From an uncultured Clostridia bacterium (lineage in GTDB: Bacteria > Bacillota > Clostridia > Christensenellales > Borkfalkiaceae): a stretch of 33,005 nt of DNA. The stretch spans positions 1 through 33,005 of the forward strand of contig CANQAZ010000012.1 in the NCBI GenBank assembly GCA_947589555.1, given 5' to 3'. A program made the position numbers and the translations under genes. The notes below the pieces were generated by a model. That model saw only the letters and a list, made by a program, of their open reading frames with translations. It was not told where the DNA came from and searched no databases. Position 1 is the first letter of the stretch; every line of letters starts with the position of its first letter. Shown here piece after piece: positions 16,242-26,301 of this stretch.

Positions 16242-17588
16242 ATGAAAAAAAGCCCTTTTGTTATGCTTGCCCTCATCGTAGCGGTATCCTTATGCGGGGG
16301 GGGGTGCTCCCATCGGCACACCTTTTCCGATCAGTGGTCGTTTGACGGGACGGCGCACTACCACAAAGCCACCTGCGGCCACGACGAAGTGGCGGACAGC
16401 GCGGCGCACGACTTCGGCGAAGCGCAGATCGTGACGCCCGCAACCTGCACCGCGGAGGGGAAAAAGGTAATGGAATGCTCCGTGTGCGGCTATCAGGCGG
16501 AGGAGGCGATCCCGCCGTCGCACAGTTATGTTCAGAAATATGACTATGCCTATCACTATACGGAATGCACGGTGTGCGGCGATAAAATCGGCTACGAGGC
16601 ACACGACGGCAATCCTTGCGGGACCTGCGGACACACGGCCGATTACTCCGCGCTCGAATTTGCGGAGAACGGCCCCGACGCCTATCAGGTGAAAGGCATG
16701 GGCGATTGCACCGACGCCGTCGTCAATATTCCCGCCGTTTACGAAGGAAAACCGGTGACCGCCATCGACGGCTATGCGTTTAAGGATGCGGAGTTTACGC
16801 AGGTCAACCTTCCCGCGACGATCACTTCCATCGGCATCGCCGCCTTCATGTACTGCGATCACCTCGAAAAAATCAACATTCCCGCCTCGGTCGTATCTTT
16901 GGGCGGAAACGCCTTCAACGGGTGCGCCGCGCTGAATGAGATCGCGCTTCCCGATACCATCACGGCGATCGGCGGCTTTTGCTTTGACGGTTCAGGCGTC
17001 TATAACAAGGACGAAAATTGGACGGACAACGTTCTGTACATCGGAAAGTATGCGATACAGGGCAAGGAGAGTACATTGAGCGGCCCGTTGGAGATCCGCG
17101 AGGGGACGCTCGGGGTCGCAACGTACGCCTTTTCGGGTTGCACCCATATCACGGAAATCAAACTGCCCGCGAGCGTTGGGTTTATCGGCGTCGGCGCGTT
17201 TTCGGAGTGCCTCGATACGACGGTCATGACCGTGGACGGCGGCAACGAAAATTACTACGCCGAGGGGAATTGCATCGTGGAGAAAAAGGCGAAGCGCGTC
17301 GTGGGCGGTTGCCCGACGAGCGTCATCCTCAAAGACGTCAAAATCATCGGCGAGAGCGCTTTTTCGGGGTTGGAGATCACCGAGATCACGATTCCCGTGA
17401 GCGTGGAGAGCATTGAATCCTATGCCTTCGGCTTCTGCGATCAATTGGAAGATTTCAATTACGAAGGCACGCTCGACCAATGGAAGCAGATCGCATTGGG
17501 AACGGGCTGGAAGTCGGATACATTGAGTTGGTGGGTCATCCACTGCACGGACGGCTTCATCAATCCGATGGGCGAGACCAAAAAATAA
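16242..17588 (+). CDS. BspA-type leucine-rich-repeat surface lipoprotein with Cys/His-rich N-terminal modules
   Basis: signal peptide and lipobox-like LCGGGC; HTF..W..DG..HYHKATCGH and CxxCG modules; LRR_5 repeats (LPATITSIGIAAFMYCDHLEKINIPASVVSLGGNAFNGC). Confidence 0.85.
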   Translation: MKKSPFVMLALIVAVSLCGGGCSHRHTFSDQWSFDGTAHYHKATCGHDEVADSAAHDFGEAQIVTPATCTAEGKKVMECSVCGYQAEEAIPPSHSYVQKYDYAYHYTECTVCGDKIGYEAHDGNPCGTCGHTADYSALEFAENGPDAYQVKGMGDCTDAVVNIPAVYEGKPVTAIDGYAFKDAEFTQVNLPATITSIGIAAFMYCDHLEKINIPASVVSLGGNAFNGCAALNEIALPDTITAIGGFCFDGSGVYNKDENWTDNVLYIGKYAIQGKESTLSGPLEIREGTLGVATYAFSGCTHITEIKLPASVGFIGVGAFSECLDTTVMTVDGGNENYYAEGNCIVEKKAKRVVGGCPTSVILKDVKIIGESAFSGLEITEITIPVSVESIESYAFGFCDQLEDFNYEGTLDQWKQIALGTGWKSDTLSWWVIHCTDGFINPMGETKK

Positions 17589-17596
17589 GCATTCGG

Positions 17597-17627
17597 AAAG
17601 CGCGGAGGCCGTTGCCCCGCGCTTTTT
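17597..17627 (+). terminator. Rho-independent terminator after the LRR gene
   Basis: AAAGCGCGG-N11-CCGCGCTTTTT. Confidence 0.8.
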
Positions 17628-17661
17628 GCCTGTATTTGCCGTTATATTTTGAAGAAAAATC

Positions 17662-17690
17662 TTGACGGTGATATCTTTTTATGATATGAT
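17662..17690 (+). promoter_or_regulatory. sigma-A-type promoter of the 17722 gene
   Basis: TTGACG-N17-TATGAT. Confidence 0.7.
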
Positions 17691-17721
17691 TTGAAAAAAT
17701 CCGCACCGAGGGGAGGGTAGC

Positions 17722-18570
17722 ATGGCGCAGAAAAATACGGGCCCCGCCAAGACAAACGGGAAGGGGAACGAAAAGACGAGCGGGAAGGGCGGCGCAGGCG
17801 CGCAAAAACAGACGCAAAAGCAAAATAAAATTCAGAAGGCTCCCGAAGAGCCCGCCTTCCGCCCCAACATTGTCCGCCTCATCTTCGGCGTGATCGTCGG
17901 GTTTCTCGTTCCCGTCATTTCGGTGTTCATCGTGGTGTTCGCCGCGGCGTTCTACCACGGGTATATCGCTACTGCGCGTTGGCTCGATTGGATCATCATT
18001 GTGTTGCTTCTTCTCATCGCCCTCGCCGCGCCCTTCTATTTTTACGGCTGGTTGCACCGCTCGCTTGCCCTCTGCGGCGAGGGGGCGGATTGGTGGGTGA
18101 AGATCCCGGGGAAGTTTTTCGGCGGCGTCGGTTACGTCCTGCAACCCATCGTCCTGCTCGTGTACGGTCCCAACAAAAAATGGCTGTACTTTTTCGCGGT
18201 CGGGATCCCGTCTTTGCTCGGCGGATTGGTCTTTTTGCTCAACTATTTGGATGTTCTCGTCTTTGACGTGAGTTTTTCTTTGAGCGAGATGCCCATAAGC
18301 CTGCACGCATACAGTTTGCCGCTTGCGATCGCGCTCTTTTTGAACGGATTCCTCGCCCTTTGCACCAAGCGTTGCAAGCACTGCGGCTGTATGATGACGG
18401 AAATCGTTCATTCCGTCGAGGACATCGAATTCAAGGAATACGAGCACAGCGGGGACTACACGGGCATGGGCGACAAGATCACGGTCGGCAAATTTTACGT
18501 CTGCGAACATTGCCTTTCCGTGAAAAAGGGCGTCGGTTTCTCCGTCCAGACCGATAAGATCGTCGTCTGA
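17722..18570 (+). CDS. uncharacterised membrane protein with C-terminal CxxC motifs
   Basis: Lys/Gln/Gly-rich N-terminus, about four hydrophobic segments, then CTKRCKHCGCMM and FYVCEHCLS. Confidence 0.6.
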   Translation: MAQKNTGPAKTNGKGNEKTSGKGGAGAQKQTQKQNKIQKAPEEPAFRPNIVRLIFGVIVGFLVPVISVFIVVFAAAFYHGYIATARWLDWIIIVLLLLIALAAPFYFYGWLHRSLALCGEGADWWVKIPGKFFGGVGYVLQPIVLLVYGPNKKWLYFFAVGIPSLLGGLVFLLNYLDVLVFDVSFSLSEMPISLHAYSLPLAIALFLNGFLALCTKRCKHCGCMMTEIVHSVEDIEFKEYEHSGDYTGMGDKITVGKFYVCEHCLSVKKGVGFSVQTDKIVV

Positions 18571-18587
18571 AAACCGCAAAACAAATA

Positions 18588-18620
18588 ATGATCCCCGCGT
18601 AAAACGCGGGGATCATCTTT
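18588..18620 (+). terminator. Rho-independent terminator
   Basis: ATGATCCCCGCGT-AAA-ACGCGGGGATCAT-CTTTAT; weak T tract. Confidence 0.65.
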
Positions 18621-18688
18621 ATCGATTTCACGGCAATATCGAGCGGGGGAAGGCGCAAAAATTCCGCGAAATATTTTCCGCTATCCTA

Positions 18689-18737
18689 TTGAAATTCCGC
18701 GGTATTTATACTATAATATACTCGTGCTATTATAGTA
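18689..18737 (+). promoter_or_regulatory. promoter and candidate operator of the arabinose locus
   Basis: TTGAAA-N17-TATAAT (18712-18717); 10-bp perfect inverted repeat TACTATAATA (18709-18718) / TATTATAGTA (18728-18737). Confidence 0.7.
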
Positions 18738-18758
18738 CCAATATGCAAGGGGGAAATT

Positions 18759-20354
18759 ATGGAACTTACGGCAAAGCAAGGTATCGAGCAGGGCAGGACC
18801 GCGCTCGGCATCGAATTCGGCTCCACGCGCATCAAAGCGGTCCTTGTGGACAGCAACAATAAGCCCGTCGCTTCGGGCGCGCACGATTGGGAAAACCGGC
18901 ATCTCGGCAACATCTGGTCCTATTCGTTGGACGATATCCGCGAGGGTTTGCAGGGCAGTTTTGCCGCAATGGCAAAGGACGTCAAGGAAAAATACGGCGT
19001 CACCCTTACGACCGTGGGCGCCATCGGCATTTCCGCCATGATGCACGGCTACATGGTGTTCGATCAAAAGGGAGAGATCCTCGTGCCCTTCCGCACGTGG
19101 CGCAACAACACGGCGGCCCGCGCGGGCGAGGCGCTCACCGAACTCTTCGGCTATCACATTCCCGCGCGTTGGTCGGTCGCCCACCTCTATCAGGCCATTT
19201 CGGACGGCGAGCCCCACGTCAAGGACATCGTGTTCCAGACGACCCTCGAAGGCTACGTCCATTGGATGCTCACGGGCAAAAAAGTCATCGGCATCGGCGA
19301 AGCGAGCGGCATGTTCCCCGTCGATCCCGCCACAAAGCAATACGACGCCCGCATGCTCAAACAATTTAATGAACTCATCGCGGGCAAAGTCCCCTTCAAA
19401 GTGGAAGAAATTTTGCCCGAAATTTTGCTTGCGGGCGAGGACGCGGGCAAACTGACGCCCGAAGGCGCCAAATTCCTCGATCCCTCGGGCAACCTCAAAG
19501 CGGGCATTCCGCTTTGCCCGCCCGAAGGAGACGCGGGCACGGGGATGGTCGCCACCAATTCCATCAAAAAGCGCACGGGCAACGTCTCGGCGGGCACTTC
19601 GGTGTTCGCGATGATCGTGCTCGAAAAGGAACTCTCCAAAGCATATCCCGAGATCGACCTCGTCACGACGCCCGTGGGCGATCTCGTCGGAATGGTGCAC
19701 TGCAACAACTGCACTTCCGACCTCAACGCATGGGTGGGCATGTTCGGCGAGTTCGCAAAGGAACTCGGCGTGGACATTCCCAAGTGGAAACTCTACGATA
19801 TGCTGTACTTCGCCTCCGAGAAGGGGGATAAGGACTGCGGAGGGCTCCTCGCCTACAACTACGTCTCCAACGAGCACGTGACCAACGTAGAGCACGGCCG
19901 CCCGATGTTCGTAAGAAAGGCGGACAGCAATTTCAACCTTGCCAACTTCATGCGCGCTCATCTCTATTCGGCCTTCGGCGCCCTCAAAGTGGGGTGTGAC
20001 ATCATGCTCAAAGAGGAGGGCGTGAAGTTGGACCGCATCACGGGGCACGGCGGGCTCTTCAAGACGGAGCGCGTCGGGCAGAGTTATCTCGCCGCGGCGA
20101 TAGGCGCGCCCGTCACCGTCATGAAGACGGCGGGCGAGGGCGGCGCATGGGGCATGGCCATCCTTGCCAACTATCTCATCACCAAAAAGAAGGGCGAAAG
20201 CCTCGAAGATTACCTCGACGGGCGCGTGTTCGCGGGGCAGGAGGGCGTGACTGTTGCGCCCGATCCCGCCGACGTTGCGGGCTTCGAGAAATTTACCGAG
20301 CGCTACGTCGAAGGGCTCCCCATCGTGCGGGAAGCCGTCCGTAGCCTGAAATAA
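18759..20354 (+). CDS. FGGY-family carbohydrate kinase, probable L-ribulokinase by context
   Basis: [67 protein letters not shown]; followed by araD and araA. Confidence 0.85.
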   Translation: MELTAKQGIEQGRTALGIEFGSTRIKAVLVDSNNKPVASGAHDWENRHLGNIWSYSLDDIREGLQGSFAAMAKDVKEKYGVTLTTVGAIGISAMMHGYMVFDQKGEILVPFRTWRNNTAARAGEALTELFGYHIPARWSVAHLYQAISDGEPHVKDIVFQTTLEGYVHWMLTGKKVIGIGEASGMFPVDPATKQYDARMLKQFNELIAGKVPFKVEEILPEILLAGEDAGKLTPEGAKFLDPSGNLKAGIPLCPPEGDAGTGMVATNSIKKRTGNVSAGTSVFAMIVLEKELSKAYPEIDLVTTPVGDLVGMVHCNNCTSDLNAWVGMFGEFAKELGVDIPKWKLYDMLYFASEKGDKDCGGLLAYNYVSNEHVTNVEHGRPMFVRKADSNFNLANFMRAHLYSAFGALKVGCDIMLKEEGVKLDRITGHGGLFKTERVGQSYLAAAIGAPVTVMKTAGEGGAWGMAILANYLITKKKGESLEDYLDGRVFAGQEGVTVAPDPADVAGFEKFTERYVEGLPIVREAVRSLK

Positions 20355-20366
20355 AGGGGGAAAATC

Positions 20367-21065
20367 ATGTTAGAAGCATTGAAAGAGAAGGTTTTGAAGG
20401 CCAATTTGGACCTCGTGAAGAACAAACTCGTGCTCTTTACGTGGGGGAACGTTTCGGAGATCGACCGCGCAAGCGGGCTCGTCGTCATCAAGCCCTCGGG
20501 CGTCTCCTACGACGAAATGAAGGCGGAAGATATGGTCGTCGTGGATCTCGAAGGCAAAGTGGTGGAGGGCAATCTGCGCCCTTCGTCGGATACGCCCACC
20601 CACATCGAGTTCTACAAGGCGTTTCCGAACGTCGGCGGCGTCACCCACACCCATTCCACCTTCGCAACGGCTTGGGCGCAGGCGGGGCGGGACATCCCGT
20701 TCTACGGCACCACCCACGCCGACTATTTCTATGGGGATATCCCCTGCGCCCGCTCGCTCACGCAGGCGGAGATCGAAGGAGAGTACGAAAAGAATACGGG
20801 GCTCGTCATCATCGAGCGCTTCCAAAGGGATAAACTGAATCCCATCGAGGTGCCCGGCGTGCTCATCAAGAGCCACGGCGTATTCGCCTTCGGCAAGGAT
20901 GCGGACGGCTCCGTCTACAACGCGACGGTCATCGAGGAGGTCGCCAAAATGGCCTACCTCACCGAGCAGATCAACCCGTCCGCACCCCGCGCCGACAAGT
21001 TCATGATGGAAAAGCACTATCAGCGCAAGCACGGCAAAAACGCCTATTACGGGCAGAAAAAGTGA
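20367..21065 (+). CDS. araD: L-ribulose-5-phosphate 4-epimerase
   Basis: [80 protein letters not shown]. Confidence 0.95.
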   Translation: MLEALKEKVLKANLDLVKNKLVLFTWGNVSEIDRASGLVVIKPSGVSYDEMKAEDMVVVDLEGKVVEGNLRPSSDTPTHIEFYKAFPNVGGVTHTHSTFATAWAQAGRDIPFYGTTHADYFYGDIPCARSLTQAEIEGEYEKNTGLVIIERFQRDKLNPIEVPGVLIKSHGVFAFGKDADGSVYNATVIEEVAKMAYLTEQINPSAPRADKFMMEKHYQRKHGKNAYYGQKK

Positions 21066-21072
21066 GGAAAAA

Positions 21073-21384
21073 ATGGATAAAGAAGTGACGGATCGGAACA
21101 ACAAGGACGACGATATCATCACGGTCGTTACGCAGGACGGAAGACAAATCGATTTCTATGAAATCGCGGGCATCGCGCATAAGGGCAATTTTTACGCCAT
21201 TTTGCAACCCGTCGAATTGCTCGAAGGCATGGCGGAGGACGAGGCGCTCGTTTTCAAAGTCACCCACCAGCCGAACGGGGACAATAAATTCGAGATAGAA
21301 CTCGACGATGCGATCATCGACGCCGTGTTCGCCGAATATAACCGACTTTTGGACAATGCGAAGAAGTCCGGGAAAAAGGACTGA
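21073..21384 (+). CDS. DUF1292 (YrzB-like) protein
   Basis: DDDIITVVTQDGRQIDFYEIAGIAHKGNFYAILQPVE... acidic small protein, pattern of DUF1292. Confidence 0.65.
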   Translation: MDKEVTDRNNKDDDIITVVTQDGRQIDFYEIAGIAHKGNFYAILQPVELLEGMAEDEALVFKVTHQPNGDNKFEIELDDAIIDAVFAEYNRLLDNAKKSGKKD

Positions 21385-21426
21385 ATCTTTGCGGAATAAA
21401 AATCAAAACAAATTGGGGGTATTATC

Positions 21427-22887
21427 ATGAAAGAAAAAGTAGTTTATTGGCTTACGGGTTCCCAGACGCTGTACGGCGACGACGTGCTTCAACACGTGGC
21501 CCAGCACTCCAAAGAGATGGCGAATTACGTCAACAAGCATGTTCCCGTCACCGTCAAATATCTGACGACCTGCAAGAGTTCCGACGAGGTCGTCGAGGCC
21601 GTCAAAAAGGTCAACGCGGATGAGAACTGCATCGGCATCATCACGTGGTGCCACACTTTCTCGCCCGCCAAAATGTGGATCAAAGGGCTCACGATGCTCC
21701 AAAAGCCGATGTGCCACTTTGCCACGCAGTACAACGAGAAACTGCCCTACGATACCATCGACATGGATTTCATGAACGAAAACCAGGCCGCCCACGGCGA
21801 CAGGGAATTCGGCTACATCGTCGCGCGGCTCCGCATGGATAACAAAGTCATCGTCGGCTACTATAAAGATAAGGAAGCGCTTGCGGAACTCGCATCGTGG
21901 TGCAAGGTCGCCGCGGGCTACGCCTTCTCCAAGAAGGTGAAAGTCGCAAGATTTTCCGATAACATGCGGGACGTCGCCGTCACCGAAGGCGACAAGATCG
22001 ACGCCCACATCAATCTCGGCTGGCAGGTCGATTACTACCCCGTCGGCGACCTCGTCGATTACATCGAACAGGTGACGGAGGAAGAGGTGGACGCCCTCAT
22101 GGCGGAATATGCCGAAAAGTACACGATGGGCACCGACCGCATCTCCGTCGTCCGCGAACAGGCGAAGTACGAGATCGCGATGGATAAATTCTGCAAGGAG
22201 AAGGGGGGCTACATCGGCATCGTCGATCACTTCGGGTCCCTCCACGGCATGAACCAACTTCCCGGTCTCGCCATTCAGGATCTGCAATCCAAAGGCTACG
22301 GCTTCGGTGCGGAGGGCGATTGGAAGATCGCGGCCCTCGGCGCCACCATGCAGTACATGGCCGACCAGAAGGGCACGGGCCTCATGGAGGACTACACTTA
22401 CGACCTCAAAGACGGACTCTGCCTCGGCGCGCACATGTTGGAAGTCTCCCCGCAGTTTGCGGCGACCAAACCCGAGATCCAAGTGCATCCGCTTGGCATC
22501 GGCGGCAAGAGCGATCCCGCCCGCCTCGTGTTCGAAGGCATCGAAGCGCCCCGCGCCATCGCCGTCTCGATGGTGGACATGGGGGACAGGATGCGCCTCA
22601 TCGTCCAAAAGATCAAACTCGTCAAATATCCTCACCCGATGCCCAACCTGCCCGTCGGCGGGCTGATGTGGCAGTACGAGCCCAACTTCAAGGACGGCGT
22701 TGCGGCTTGGATCTATGCGGGCGGCGCGCACCACACGGTGGTCTCCTCCGTCGTCACGGCACAGCAGATGGTGGACCTCGGCAATATGTGGGGGGTGGAA
22801 GTCGTCCTCATCGACGAAAATACCGAGATCAACGCCTTCAAGGAAAAACTGATGTGGTCCGACGCCGTCTGGAAGACGAGAAGATAA
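21427..22887 (+). CDS. araA: L-arabinose isomerase
   Basis: VYWLTGSQTLYGDDVLQHVAQHSKEM, IITWCHTFSPAKMWIKGL, GGAHHTVVSSVVTAQQMVDLG. Confidence 0.97.
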   Translation: MKEKVVYWLTGSQTLYGDDVLQHVAQHSKEMANYVNKHVPVTVKYLTTCKSSDEVVEAVKKVNADENCIGIITWCHTFSPAKMWIKGLTMLQKPMCHFATQYNEKLPYDTIDMDFMNENQAAHGDREFGYIVARLRMDNKVIVGYYKDKEALAELASWCKVAAGYAFSKKVKVARFSDNMRDVAVTEGDKIDAHINLGWQVDYYPVGDLVDYIEQVTEEEVDALMAEYAEKYTMGTDRISVVREQAKYEIAMDKFCKEKGGYIGIVDHFGSLHGMNQLPGLAIQDLQSKGYGFGAEGDWKIAALGATMQYMADQKGTGLMEDYTYDLKDGLCLGAHMLEVSPQFAATKPEIQVHPLGIGGKSDPARLVFEGIEAPRAIAVSMVDMGDRMRLIVQKIKLVKYPHPMPNLPVGGLMWQYEPNFKDGVAAWIYAGGAHHTVVSSVVTAQQMVDLGNMWGVEVVLIDENTEINAFKEKLMWSDAVWKTRR

Positions 22888-22946
22888 TTCATTTTGCCGG
22901 ATAAGGGGCGGCGGGCCTTCGCCGCTCCCGTTCCGGGAGGAAGGGC

Positions 22947-25028
22947 ATGTACTTCAAAAAATATCTCTATGGCGATACCGCCGTCTATTTCGTCGAAACG
23001 CCCGTGGAAGGGCACGATAAACTCACGACCGTGGGCTTTGCGGCCTTTCCCGCCGACGTGGAGGTGGACCCCAAAACGTTGCACCTCGACAGCCTCATTC
23101 AGGTCGCCTTTACGGGGGATGAAGCCCTCGTGGACTACACCTACGGCGTGACTATGCGCAATCGCCGTTCCACTGCGCTCAAAATTGTGCGGCAGACGGA
23201 GTTTACGGGGGGCAATCTCAACACCTATTTGACGGACGGCGCGGGCAACGACTATGTCCACCGCCTCTTTTACGATAAAAAGACGGGCGTTTTCACCGTC
23301 AATGTGCGCTACGACAACCGCACCAAGACCCCGCGCACCCTCGAATATCTCGCAAGCCTTTCTTTGGGCGGCGTGATGGCTCCGGGCACGGGGACGACGG
23401 TGGGGCTCAGACTCCATCGCATGACGAGCGCATGGTCGCGCGAATGCCGCCTGAAAACCGATGATTTTTCCCGCCTCGGCCTCGATATGAGTTGGGCGCG
23501 CTACGGCGTGAAGTCGGAAAAATGGGGGCAGACGGGCAGTATGCCCAACCGCGGCTATTTTCCGTTCGCCGCCGTCGAGGACGGCCAGAGCGGCGTCATC
23601 TGGGGCGTCATGCAGGAAGCGCCGTTTTCTTGGCAGATGGAGGTCTACGAGGAGAAGGAGACCTGCTCTCTCACCTCTGGCTTTACCGATTACGAAACGG
23701 GGCACTGGCGCAAGACGGTGCCCGCCGGCGGCTCTTTTACGACGTACAGCGCCCGTTTTTGCGTGGGGCGTGGCGGCGTAGAGGGCGTCTGCAATGCCTT
23801 CGTGCACGAGCAGGACGCGCGGCTCCGCGTGCCCGCAAGCGAGGAGGAAATGCCCGTTTTGTACAATGAATATTGTGCGACGTGGGGCAATCCGAGCGAA
23901 AAAAAGATTGAAAAACAACTTGCGGCGGTAGCGTCGCTCGGCGTTAAATATTTTGTGATCGACAGCGGGTGGTATAAGCCCCTCGACAAGGGCTGGTGCA
24001 ACGCGATTGGCGATTGGAACGTCAATCCCGAATATTTCCCCGATATGCGCCGCGCCGTCGAAAAGATCAACGCCAAAGGCATGAAGGCGGGCATCTGGTA
24101 CGAATTTGAGGTCACGGGACGGGACAGCGAAGTGTTTCAATTCGAAAGAGAACACCTCTCCCGCGACGGGCAGGTCATCACGAGCAAGAACCGCCGTTTT
24201 CTCGATCTGCGCCGCCCCGAAGTCATCGAATATTTGGAAGCCAAGATGCTCCGTCCCCTCAAAGAGTACGGCTTCGAATACATCAAAATCGACTATAACG
24301 ACACCTATGGGCTCGGGTGCGACAGTCCCGACGGCGCGGCCCTCGGCGAGGGCGGCAGACAGATCGCCGAGGAGAGCCTCGCGTGGTACGACCGCTTAAA
24401 GGCGGCCGTCCCCGGGCTCGTCATCGAAAATTGTTCTTCGGGCGGGAGCCGCATCGAGCCCCTGCGCATGAGCAAGGTCTCGATGTGCTCCTTCTCGGAC
24501 GCCCACGAGTGCAACGAGATCCCGCTCGTGGCGGCAAACGTTTCGCGGGTCATTCCCGCCCGCCAGTCGCAAATTTGGGCGGTCATCCGCAAGGGAGAGA
24601 GCGCAAGCCGCACCATCTATTCGCTCTGCGCCGCCATGATGGGCAGGATCTGCCTTTCGGGCGACATCAACCGCCGCGATGAGGAGAAAATGGCGCTCAT
24701 CAAGGCGGGGCTCGATTTCTATGAAAAAATCAAGGAGATCGTCCGCCGCGGGGACGTCGTGAAAATCGACAACACGGTGGAATATTACCGCGAGCCTAAG
24801 GGCCGTCAGGTGTACGTCAAGGATTACGGCGCACAGCGCCTCGTCATCGTACACTTTTTGGATTGTGAGGAGAGGCTCAAACTTCCCCTCGAAGGGTACG
24901 AATTGCGGGAAGCGTACACCGATCTGTCCTATCGGGTGGATAAAAACGCGGACGCCCTCCGCATTGCGGGGGAAAGTTACCGCGCGGGCGCTTTCCTGTT
25001 GGAAAAAACGGAAGAAGAGGGGCAGTGA
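22947..25028 (+). CDS. GH36-family alpha-galactosidase-like glycoside hydrolase
   Basis: FVIDSGWYKPLDKGW.NAIGDWNVNPEYFPDMRRAVEKINAKGMKAGIWYEFE, nucleophile region YIKIDYNDTYG, CSSGGSRIEPLRM, SFSDAHECNE. Confidence 0.88.
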   Translation: MYFKKYLYGDTAVYFVETPVEGHDKLTTVGFAAFPADVEVDPKTLHLDSLIQVAFTGDEALVDYTYGVTMRNRRSTALKIVRQTEFTGGNLNTYLTDGAGNDYVHRLFYDKKTGVFTVNVRYDNRTKTPRTLEYLASLSLGGVMAPGTGTTVGLRLHRMTSAWSRECRLKTDDFSRLGLDMSWARYGVKSEKWGQTGSMPNRGYFPFAAVEDGQSGVIWGVMQEAPFSWQMEVYEEKETCSLTSGFTDYETGHWRKTVPAGGSFTTYSARFCVGRGGVEGVCNAFVHEQDARLRVPASEEEMPVLYNEYCATWGNPSEKKIEKQLAAVASLGVKYFVIDSGWYKPLDKGWCNAIGDWNVNPEYFPDMRRAVEKINAKGMKAGIWYEFEVTGRDSEVFQFEREHLSRDGQVITSKNRRFLDLRRPEVIEYLEAKMLRPLKEYGFEYIKIDYNDTYGLGCDSPDGAALGEGGRQIAEESLAWYDRLKAAVPGLVIENCSSGGSRIEPLRMSKVSMCSFSDAHECNEIPLVAANVSRVIPARQSQIWAVIRKGESASRTIYSLCAAMMGRICLSGDINRRDEEKMALIKAGLDFYEKIKEIVRRGDVVKIDNTVEYYREPKGRQVYVKDYGAQRLVIVHFLDCEERLKLPLEGYELREAYTDLSYRVDKNADALRIAGESYRAGAFLLEKTEEEGQ

Positions 25029-25083
25029 GCGGGCATTTTGCCGCCGCGGGCCCCGTCGGCTTCGGCCGTGAGGGAGAAAAGTT

Positions 25084-26301
25084 ATGGAACGACTGATCCG
25101 TATATTGAAAGAGCACGGACAGGACAGAATGGCGAGGTATTTGGCCACCGTTTCGCCCGATAAGGCGGGCCGCCTCGCCGTGCAACTCAAACAGATCGAT
25201 TGGGATATGCTCGAATTGTGGCGCCTTCCAGAGCCCCGTCCGCAGGGCAAAATTTCGCCCATCACGGGGCTGGATCGGGCGGAGATCGCCGCTCGCAAAG
25301 AGGAATTTTCGGCGCTCGGCGCCGAGGCCGTCCGCGCGGGCAAGGTGGGGGCGGTGCTCCTTGCGGGCGGACAGGGCACCCGCCTCGGCTTCGAAGGGCC
25401 GAAGGGGATGTACGATATCGGCCTGACAAAGCCCGTCTGCATCTTCGGGCGGCTCATCGCCAACCTGAAAGAGGTGACGGAAGGCACGGGCGCCCGCGTG
25501 CCGCTCTACATCATGACGAGCGCCAAAAACGACGCCGAAACGCGCGCATTTTTCAAAGAAAACAACTTTTTCGGCTATCCCAAAAAGGAAGTGCGCTTTT
25601 TCGTGCAGGAAATGGCGCCGTGCGTGGATATGCAGGGCGAACTCCTGCTCGAAGGGGACGACCGCCTCGCCCTTTCCCCCAACGGAAACGGCGGATGGTT
25701 TTCCTCCATGTTGCGGGGCGGACTGGGGAAGGACCTCGCGGCGCGCGGCGTGGAATGGCTCAACGTCTTTTCGGTAGACAACGTGCTCCAACGCATCGCC
25801 GACCCCGTATTCATCGGCGCGACGATCGCAAGCGGGATGAAATGCGGGGCGAAGGTCGTGCGCAAGGCCGATCCCTACGAAAAAGTGGGCGTTTTGTGCC
25901 TGCAAGACGGGAAGCCCTCCGTCGTGGAGTACTACGACCTCACCGAGGAGATGGCAAACGAACGGGCGGCGGACGGCTCCCTCGCCTATTCTTACGGCGT
26001 CATCCTCAACTATCTTTTCAACGTCAAAAGGTTGGAAGAGATCGCGGCGGAAAAGATCCCCGTGCACGTCGTCAAAAAGAAAATTCCCTTTTACGACGGC
26101 TCGGGTTATTACGTTGCGCCCCAGCGGGAGAACGGCTATAAATTCGAAACGCTCATCCTCGATATGGTCCGCCTCATGGGGGATTGTCTCCCGTTCGAGG
26201 TGGATAGGGAGAGGGAATTTGCGCCCGTCAAAAACAGAACGGGCGTCGACAGCGTGGAAACGGCGCGGGAACTTCTCGCAAAAAACGGAGTGGAATTATA
26301 A
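25084..26301 (+). CDS. UDPGP-type (eukaryote-like) UTP-sugar-1-phosphate uridylyltransferase
   Basis: VLLAGGQGTRLGFEGPKGMYDIGL, NGNGGWFSSM, FSVDNVLQRIADPVFIG, APQRENGYKFETLILDM. Confidence 0.85.
   Translation: MERLIRILKEHGQDRMARYLATVSPDKAGRLAVQLKQIDWDMLELWRLPEPRPQGKISPITGLDRAEIAARKEEFSALGAEAVRAGKVGAVLLAGGQGTRLGFEGPKGMYDIGLTKPVCIFGRLIANLKEVTEGTGARVPLYIMTSAKNDAETRAFFKENNFFGYPKKEVRFFVQEMAPCVDMQGELLLEGDDRLALSPNGNGGWFSSMLRGGLGKDLAARGVEWLNVFSVDNVLQRIADPVFIGATIASGMKCGAKVVRKADPYEKVGVLCLQDGKPSVVEYYDLTEEMANERAADGSLAYSYGVILNYLFNVKRLEEIAAEKIPVHVVKKKIPFYDGSGYYVAPQRENGYKFETLILDMVRLMGDCLPFEVDREREFAPVKNRTGVDSVETARELLAKNGVEL

Noticed and set aside
22903-22940. Hairpin GCGGCG/CGCCGC after araA as an operon terminator
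   Set aside because: No following U tract; it leads straight into the RBS of the GH36 gene.
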